NCBI GenBank assembly: GCA_949130485.1
Contig: OX422192.1
Location: forward strand, 124,001-188,000
Direction of reading: 5' to 3'
Length of the DNA: 64,000 nt
Source of the DNA: Agelas oroides
Taxonomy: Eukaryota; Porifera; Demospongiae; Agelasida; Agelasidae
Below the pieces are notes generated by a model. The model worked only from the letters and a program-made list of their open reading frames with translations, did not search any database and had not been told where the DNA came from. A program made the position numbers and the translations under genes. The number at the start of each line of letters is the position of its first letter. The stretch's first letter is position 1. Below, piece after piece: positions 57,201 through 64,000 of this stretch.

Positions 57201-60200
57201 CCGAAAAAAACCAACACTGAACCACAAACCGATGAAGCAAGCTTGTCAAACAACGGCCTAGTCTTCCTCTGTGCGGAGACCTTTGCAATTACGAAACCAT
57301 TGGAACTGCCGCTGTGGGCGAGAAACTGGCTTGTTGAACAGGATTCAGCACTGTTGATCTCGACTTCGACAACTTTAGCCTCGTACCCATTTCTCCTACG
57401 AACGGCCTGGGTATGAGGCTACGACAACTTCGGAGTGTCTCTTACAGGTTCGTTGGCTATTTGTGTAGTACAATGCTGCTTATTCTCTACAGCGACCATT
57501 TAGAGGGCAGACAGACTGTATGTAGAGAACCGTCTCGTTCACACGGGTACTAGTTTGTATCGACATAACGACATCATCAATTTCCATCTTAGTTTATTTT
57601 TTTGCGGTTTTTATTTTCGCGGAAGCAGGTCTGCCTGCAAAAATCGCAAAACATTTGCACCCAGTGAAAATTTCCCGTTATACAGTATGTCATAATCTTG
57701 CCCCTCTTGGCTCCACCCATACACACCCTGACCTCCACTCCACCTCCCCCTCCCTCCTCCCCTCCCCTCCCCTCCCCTCCCCTCCCCTCCCCTCCCCTCC
57801 CCTCCCCTCCCCTCCCCTCCCCTCCCCTCCCCTCCCCTCCCCTTGTTCCATCAACATCTCTAGCACATCATTAGTTGACTCACTGCAACAAGGCCCAGGG
57901 GAAGCTGTGACTCATTTGATTGGAGGATTTCCACAGCAGTCGGCAGAAAGCGAGAGTGGAGGTTGCCATGGCAACCAGGGTTATTAGCCAGTGCTCCAAA
58001 AAGTTCTTCTACACATAGAGAGATACCAGGGTCTGTGGTGTGAGGGGAGGGTGTGAGGGGGAGGGTGTGAGGGGAAGGATGTGAGGGGAAGGATGTGAGG
58101 GGAGGGCGTGAGGGAGAGGTGTGAGGGAGAGGGTGGAAGATGTGAGGGAGAGGGTGGAAGATGTGAGGGAGAGTGTGTGAGGGGAAGGGTGTGTGGATCT
58201 AGAGTGTGTGAGGGGAAGGGTGTGTGGATCTATCACTTCTGTAACATCCTTCTTGCAGGTCAAATGACTTTGACAAATCATCTTACAATTTTCATCATTC
58301 CGTGCCTGACACTAACCGTGTGAGTACTTGAGGAACAGTGCCATAGCAACAGGAACCACGATGTTACTGCACTGTGCAGTGACCCCGTGGTCCACCTGAG
58401 TGGTGAAGAGGGAAGGAGAGAAGGAAAGGCGGTATGAACCACAGTGTACTGGATATCATTGTATGAGAGCCACGCCTCTCACTTGAGTGACGAGGTGGAG
58501 CGAGTCGACCACGAGGGGCACAACATCACTGGGAGAGCTCCCGGCCATCTCAGCAAGATACTCCAGAAAGTGGGGAAGATATGGTTTTAGCAGTGCCGCA
58601 TGCTCTGTGGACAGTTCTGAACAACAACTGAGAGGAGAGGAGAGGGGAGGGATGGGGAGGGATGGGAAGGGGAGGGAAGGGAGAGGGGAGGGATGGGAAG
58701 GGGAGGGGAGGGATGGGAAGGGGAGGGGGAGGAGAGGGGAAGGGAGGGGAGGGGGAGGGAGAGGAGGTGCAGAAAAGGAAAAAACAGGTGAACCTCTGAA
58801 AACATCTATCGAACGATATGCACAAAGAGAGATTGAGGAAGTGAAAATCATTTGCGAGAAACACCTTCCCTGTCCCTCTCCCCCCTCCCTCAATCTAATA
58901 CAACTATTGGCTCACTGGTAGGTGGCCTTGGCTGCCAGCACTCGGACCACGCCATGCTGTGAGGGCTGCAAACCACTGGCCACTGCCTGCAAGATCCTAC
59001 ATCAACCACAGTACAACACTATATAGGTGATATGAGTGATGTGGGAATTAGGAGGGTTCTCCTCACTGTGCTATTGTGTCTGGTTTGAGCTGAGTTGTCA
59101 TCTTTGCAGCTAGCCAGAGGCATCTACCGGTTAGGAGTGGGGAGGCTGGTGGGGGAAGGAGGGGCAGAACAAGGGGAGAAAGGGAGGGGGGAAACGGAGG
59201 AGGAAGTAGAGCAATGATGTGATAAGAGCCAGGTGTTCCGCGTACCGCCAACACTCATGTCTGGGAGGAGGATTCTCTCAGTGAATGTCTGACAATCAAA
59301 GTGGACTCTCTGGGCCTTCACCGCCTCCACCACACAGCTCACTGCCAGCATACACGCCTCATGTACCTAGGAATTAGTCACAGGAGGCTAACTTAGTTTT
59401 TTTTTTTACCACTGAAGTAGCTTCTCCCTCCCTCCCTCCACCCTCCACCCTCCACCCTCCACCCTGCACCCTGCACCTCACACCTTCCACCAGTGCTCAG
59501 TGGACTGTTGTGGTGTCTCCTGCAAGTGTCGTTCAACGGCAGCCACTACGGCACCATAGTACACACTGCATAGCCCCTCCTCCTCCCCCAGTGACTGGGA
59601 GGGAAAGGGAGGGGGGGAAAGAGAGGAGGAGAGAAGGAGAGGTGGAGGGAGAAAAGGAGTCAAGGGAAATGGGAAGGACACTTCCGTCTTGCGGAGGTCA
59701 ACCTACCTGCAGCAGTTCACATGCAGAGAGTCTGATGGAGTAGGAAAACTCGTTCTCATCTTCGTCCACAAACTGGTTCACATCAACCAGCCATGTGTGT
59801 ACCTGGGTGGAGAAGGCAGAGAAGAGGAGAGATGCCAGAACTATCCCGTTTTATTGCTCACACACAATACCACCACCCTGTACCTTCGCCCTTGCCCCCT
59901 CCCTACTCTCCCCTCCCTCGTACCTCATATCATCCCCTATTCCCTTTCCCCTCCCTTTCCCTCCCCCCTCCCCCCCCTCCCCCCCCTCCCCCCCCTCCCC
60001 CCCCCCTCCCCCTCCTCTAACCTGGTCCTCTGTGATCTGCATATGTGTGATGAGGAGGTAGACAAGCTCAGGCAGAATGGGAGGGAGGAGACGCTGGAGA
60101 CGACTGCTCTCAGTCAGAACCATAATAAACTCAAACACAGCAAATGTGGCTCGCTCTTGTCCCACGACCTCCCCATCACTGTCACACCCCTCACCACCCT

Positions 60201-62735
60201 CCGCCTCCACTGCATTCACCACTGATTGAACATAGCTAACAAAAAGTTAAGAAATACGGACCTCGGAATCAGTCAACGTACTAATGTGTGTATACGAACC
60301 CCCTCTTCCAAGAGAGAGAGGCAAATGATTGGATACATGGGTGTACTCGTGAGGAGGAGGTTCCATATGGGGGTTACGATCTGCATGATGTGGGGGGTGA
60401 GCGCACGGGGGAGGGAGCGAAGAAGGGAGCAGAGGGTCATAATGACCTCCTTGACTAGGCCAGGGTCTGTGTTGGCCGGGTCACTGCTGCTGAGGATGTG
60501 GATGAAGGCAGCAAGAAAGTCGGGAAGAGTGGGAAGGAGAAGGGTCTTGATAGCTTCCTGGAGGGAGGGAGAGAGGGAGGAGAGTGTGAAAAAAGAGGGA
60601 GGAGGAGGAGGTGGAGGAGAAAGAGGAGGAGGAGGAGGAGAGAGGTAGGGGGAGGTGGTAGCAGGCAAGGGGGGGGGGGGGGGGGGGGGGGGGGAGGAAG
60701 AGGGGAGGGGAAACACCGCACACTAGAAGTTTATACTCGTAATGGAGAAGGAAGCTTGTTACCGTGAACATTTCACTCATGGCATAGATGAGACCCATGA
60801 AGGTATTGAAGATGTGGACAGCCCGACTGCGTGTACGAGCACCATACACCTGAGGAAGAGGCAGGACACCAACTATGACATGAGAGAGAGAGAGAGAACA
60901 TGCTGGTAACTATGGCAACCACCTGGGACTCCAGGATGACCTTCAGCAGCTGGGGCAGAATGATTGGTGCCATGTGCGGCATCTGCTGGTCGGAGACATC
61001 ATGACAAAACTCTGGAACAAGAACACCATGAGCACACTACTACACCAATACATGAATGATCCCTCATTCTCTTCATAACTTTACCATCCTAAATTACATT
61101 GATACTAGGTGTACATATTCACAGTGTATGCCTCGCACACATCTCAATAACCTTTGAACTGTGCATTACTGTTAGTAGGCGTGGCACGTGATTTTGGGAC
61201 AGTCGGACAAAGTGTGAGAAGGAAGGCTAAGCGTACGTTAGAGAGGAAGTCAGCAAGGTGAGGATGGTACGGTCGTTTCTCAAGACGGCCTTGCGCTTTC
61301 TTTGCTTTGCTAGCCGCTGCTCCTCTATCTCGTACTCATTGATCTCGTTGGACTTCACGGGGTAGTGGCTGCATTTTGGCTCTTCATCTTCGTTTCCGTT
61401 TTCGCGCCAGTCTCCGAGCTCTTTCTTGCTTGTTTTCATCATAATTTTCTGTCATTTTGACATTGCGACAATGAGATCGCTAGCACTACTACAGCACCGG
61501 GAACGATAAAGTTACACAAGTGTACACAACTTTTTGTAAACATGTTTTAATTGCATTCCTAAGCGGGACAGATGTTTTTTGCACACAAGCCACACCTTTA
61601 ATTGCATTCCTAAGCAGGACGGAAGTTGGGGCCACACCCTACCAACTGAGAACACGCACTGCAAGAATAGTAGCCTTGCACTAAGGCATTCGGCAATCAG
61701 TTGTTATAGCATACTATAATACTGAAAGTGTGAGAGGCTGGGAACGAGGCTACACAGGGACAGCTCCCTTCCCCCTCCCCAACTCTCTTCTGCATCTGCC
61801 CTCCACACACGCACCTGACAGCACCCTCATCGTGCCATGCACAAGGTTAGGCTCGCCAGAGCCGAGGGCAGGAATGAGCTGGTCAAACAAATCAGGCCAG
61901 TTCTCGGGCCAATCCCAGTGAGCTACGGCTGATATGGCATACGCCTGAAGCAGAAGAGCCATAATTGAGACATTTGACTGTGTTTAGTGATGGTACACAT
62001 CGTGCTTACCACAGTGGCCCTGACTTTGCTCTGTGGGTCATTCAACCCACCCGGTAGCAATCTACGAATGGCTGCCTTTGTCTGCGAGGAGTGGAAGGAG
62101 GGACAGACAGATGATGACATGAGTTAGAACTTGGCCACCTCACATGGTGACAAACCTCTTCTGATGGCATAGGTTCAATAAACTTCTCAGCAAGTGTGCA
62201 CCAATGAACTTCCACATACTGTTTCAGAACAATGGAAGCCAGCTGGTGGGAGGGAAATCAGATACACCATAACACTAAAGTGAGAGATACATCTCACTTG
62301 CAGGTTGCAACTAAGTCAACAACAGCCAAAGAGGTGTGGCCACGATTTCGTCTTTAGAACTACAGCAAATCAAGGGTGAATTTCCCATGGAAGGTTCCTG
62401 ATCTCTTCTATGGAAGGATCATCCATAATTTGGCAGATCTACAAATTGCAGTCTAACGTCCAGCAAGCAAACCAACCTGTCTGTAGACAAGAGGACTTTC
62501 AGTGGAAACAGTTATCTCCGCCAGAACGACGCCAAATTCTATGTGAGGAATGCAGCAACGATGATAACCTTCCACAAGGACTCCTGACGCACGGTTTAGT
62601 TATATTTGAACCTTCTGTGACCTCCAGGGCCTTCAACTCGTCTTCTGCCGCCTTGCGTTGGCTCTGGTCCGTACCCAGGATGGCGGTGAGGCAGGACGCC
62701 ACGGTGGACTGCAATGCAGCATGCTGAGCGCTCAT
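54242..62735 (-). CDS. IPO9: Importin-9
   Basis: 26 exons (minus): 62735-62612, 62538-62477, 62242-62156, 62081-62010, 61944-61815, 61011-60923, 60849-60763, 60557-60337, 60235-60022, 59802-59707, 59594-59484, 59366-59246, 59145-59067, 58996-58916, 58627-58483, 58395-58317, 58032-57884, 56987-56856, 56561-56503, 56435-56309, 56073-55945, 55724-55632, 55571-55403, 55248-55109, 54981-54829, 54361-54242; all phases agree, 1,022 residues (human 1,041). Landmarks: [131 protein letters not shown], an acidic stretch ([12 protein letters not shown]) and the end [12 protein letters not shown]. It is a HEAT-repeat karyopherin importing core histones, actin and ribosomal proteins. The start is the ATG nearest the expected N-terminus; the frame is open further upstream. 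Confidence 0.96.
54471..54691. mobile_element. MITE of about 220 bp, family B, last IPO9 intron
   Basis: Left end CATAAGAACGGGTGGCTTAA then GTAAGAGTGTGTA, right end AGTTACATGCTCTTACTCCA then GCCCCCGTTTTTATA, an imperfect inverted repeat. Same family as 48,321-48,478 and the end at 7,410. Confidence 0.65.
57045..57692. mobile_element. MITE-like insertion of about 640 bp in an IPO9 intron
   Basis: Left end CGTATAGTGGGAATGTTCGC then TGGTGCAAAATTTCGC; right end GCGAAAACA-like inverse CATTTGCACCCAGTGAAAAT then TTCCCGTTATACAG. TTTTTATTTTCG(T/C)GGA occurs near both ends. A short family A hairpin (TAGCCTCGTACCC ... GGGTATGAGGCTA, 57,370-57,424) sits inside. No coding content was recognised. Confidence 0.55.
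57748..57843. repeat. (CTCCC)n pentanucleotide repeat
   Basis: About 19 nearly perfect copies of a five-base CCCCT unit in an IPO9 intron, directly before the exon end at 57,884. On the IPO9 sense strand it is (GGGGA)n, just downstream of the donor. Confidence 0.9.
58036..58225 (-). repeat. GTGTGAGGGGA-type repeat at an IPO9 acceptor
   Basis: About ten units of GTGTGAGGGGAAGG or GATGTGAGGGAGAGG on the plus strand, which are pyrimidine-rich on the IPO9 sense strand and run up to the acceptor of exon 58032-57884. No coding content. Confidence 0.7.
60669..60694. repeat. G homopolymer of about 26 bases
   Basis: A near-pure G run in an IPO9 intron; on the sense strand it is poly-C upstream of the acceptor for exon 60557-60337. 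The true length is likely uncertain because such runs are hard to sequence. Confidence 0.8.
61227..61442 (-). other. Possible nested first exon in an IPO9 intron
   Basis: A 71-codon frame on the IPO9 strand ([20 protein letters not shown], then a Lys/Arg-rich helix [16 protein letters not shown]) with a good donor (CTAAC|GTACGC) near its end. The reading phase at that donor does not fit the next IPO9 exon, so it is not an IPO9 exon. It could be a nested gene, an alternative first exon with another partner, or chance. I do not recognise it. Confidence 0.25.
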
Positions 62736-63780
62736 CACTCGCAGATCCCCGCCTTGAACTGGGCTGCCGTATGGGGACGCATCCACGAGGGCTGCCCAAG
62801 TGCGCATGCGCATGATGTGACGGTTTGGCATCCCATGTACTCGAACTATACTCCTGGGCATCCGCGACTGTTCTTCGATCAGCTACTTGGTGGCAGAGTA
62901 AATGACTCGGAGCTCTTGCAGAATGACTGGAAAACACCTGCAGAAGAAAAGACTAGAGATCTACCACTAGGCATGCCGATAGGTCCCACAATACTTCAGC
63001 TCCTTTTCAGCAGTTCCTTCTGTCTGAGTCTAAACATAGCTAACAAAATAATTGCGCGTAGGTAACTATCCAGTTGGGTAACAGTGATCGACAAGCAGTA
63101 CACTGAGAGAGAAATACCATTTATCCTAATGTACGTAAATGCTATGTATGTAACTAGTAAATATAGGATGAAGTACAGGTAAGTAGCCTAGGACAACAAG
63201 ATACCAACACAGAGGAGTGATGGGCTTGGCAAGACAATGTGGCAGGATAAAAATTAAAAAAAAAAAACGATTAAGAGCATACAGGTTTGTTCACATCCCA
63301 GGTACTACAAAGTCTGGCATTGAAAATATGAGGAAACTGCTAGATAGCTTCAATACTTGCTTAGCTTCCTGCTTGGACAGAAAGAAGGCATCTGATAAAG
63401 TTCTGGTGGCGTTTGGTTCAACTTGGCCGAGAGATCCAATCTCTAACTTTAAGTAAGTTACTGACCATCCACTGTCTTCAAGGTCAGGAGGTAGTTTGAC
63501 TTGAGTAATTGAAACTCTAACGAAAGAAAATTGTAAAATCAGAAAACTATAACTAAACTATAAAGCACAAACCTCACTATTACACACTAAAACAAATGGC
63601 AGGCTGCATGCATGACAGGCTGCATGCATGACAGGCTGAGATGCTACACAGAGTAGACCAATGTAAAGGATGCATGCAGGGAAAGTGTGCAGATGTGTGC
63701 ATGCTTCCATGTTAACATTACAGACACAGCAGTTCTTAAGTTCACAAACACAGTAGCTCTTTGCATCACAGATGCAGAGT
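62736..63780. other. Upstream flank of IPO9, no clear gene
   Basis: The IPO9 promoter should lie at its left edge. At 63,283-63,453 (+) an open stretch reads RFVHIPGTTKSGIENMRKLL then LDSFNTCLASCLDRKKASDK, between a possible acceptor (GCATACAG) and donor (GTAAGT). It may be an exon of an unidentified plus-strand gene continuing off the edge or a repeat remnant. GCATGCATGACAGGCT occurs twice near 63,610. Nothing else was recognised. Confidence 0.35.
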
Positions 63781-63796
63781 TCCTCTGATCACAACC

Positions 63797-64000
63797 TGGT
63801 AGCTCTTGCAGGACAACTGGCGAGGTAGTGTAGGGTTTAGAAACTCTTGCAGGACAGCTGATGAGGTAGTGTAGGATGTGGGAACTCTTGTAGGACAACT
63901 GGTGAGGTAGTGTAGGGCTGGGAACACTTGCAGGACGACTGGTGAGGTAGTGTAGGATGTGGGACTCTTGTGGGACGACTGGTGAGGTAGTGTAGGATGT
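63797..64000. repeat. Minisatellite of about 41 bp running off the right edge
   Basis: About five imperfect units of GA(A)CTCTTGCAGGAC then AACTGGTGAGGTAGTGTAGG and ATGTGG. A single related string, CTCTTGCAGAATGACTGG, occurs earlier at about 62,912. The repeat continues beyond the window. Confidence 0.8.

Noticed and set aside
61227-61442. Extra IPO9 exon
   Set aside because: The donor leaves two bases of a codon, while the next IPO9 exon needs one; joining gives an early stop. The flanking IPO9 exons fit each other directly.
63217-63456. A host gene exon on the plus strand near the right edge
   Set aside because: Only one open stretch with weak splice signals and no recognisable family; noted only as a possibility within the flank entry.

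Overview
This is a gene-dense metazoan nuclear window: short introns with canonical GT..AG junctions, and single-copy animal genes (HCF, PHYH, RPN1, NDUFA5, IPO9, NUDT16). The kinase type (TK-like catalytic loop, DLG, long coiled coils), tandem duplicated, together with the compact layout, suggests a sponge (inference; the species cannot be read from the sequence). No retroviral or other capsid-bearing element was recognised.

Region 1 (1-27,658) is a head-to-tail array of at least four paralogs of one unusual gene: a TK-like protein kinase, then a coiled coil, then the complete DUSP-UBL-USP architecture of the USP4/USP11/USP15 deubiquitinases. All coiled-coil exons are phase 0 and splice in frame into the first DUSP exon, which has no start codon of its own, so kinase and deubiquitinase appear to be one polypeptide. 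Position 1-37 is the last exon of an upstream copy. Copy 1 (351-11,401) has all domains but a 28-bp exon deletion. Copy 2 (12,613-22,339) has all domains but two small frame-breaking deletions and an altered tail. Copy 3 (22,704-27,658) has an open frame but has lost the whole USP domain, ending as kinase-coiled coil-DUSP-UBL. The introns carry minisatellites (one repeats the catalytic-histidine exon end plus its splice donor about 28 times), MITEs and long pyrimidine tracts. A young 894-bp DNA transposon with 124-bp perfect TIRs and a PHD-finger remnant sits between copies 1 and 2.

Region 2 (28.4-41 kb) holds a CSPP1/CCDC66-like coiled-coil protein (+), a NUDT16-family Nudix hydrolase (-) sharing a 63-bp divergent promoter with phytanoyl-CoA hydroxylase PHYH (+, PTS2 signal visible), and a short HCF (kelch plus Fn3) gene (+).

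Region 3 (41.4-62.7 kb) is mostly minus strand: a 1,194-residue coiled-coil protein of unknown identity, ribophorin I (RPN1), and importin-9 (IPO9). The small plus-strand gene NDUFA5 is divergent from RPN1 and convergent with IPO9. The last 1.2 kb is upstream flank ending in a minisatellite that runs off the edge.

Regions 2 and 3 are housekeeping genes with no obvious functional link to each other or to the array. The main biological interest is the kinase-deubiquitinase fusion array and the recurrent minisatellites that duplicate 5' splice sites.
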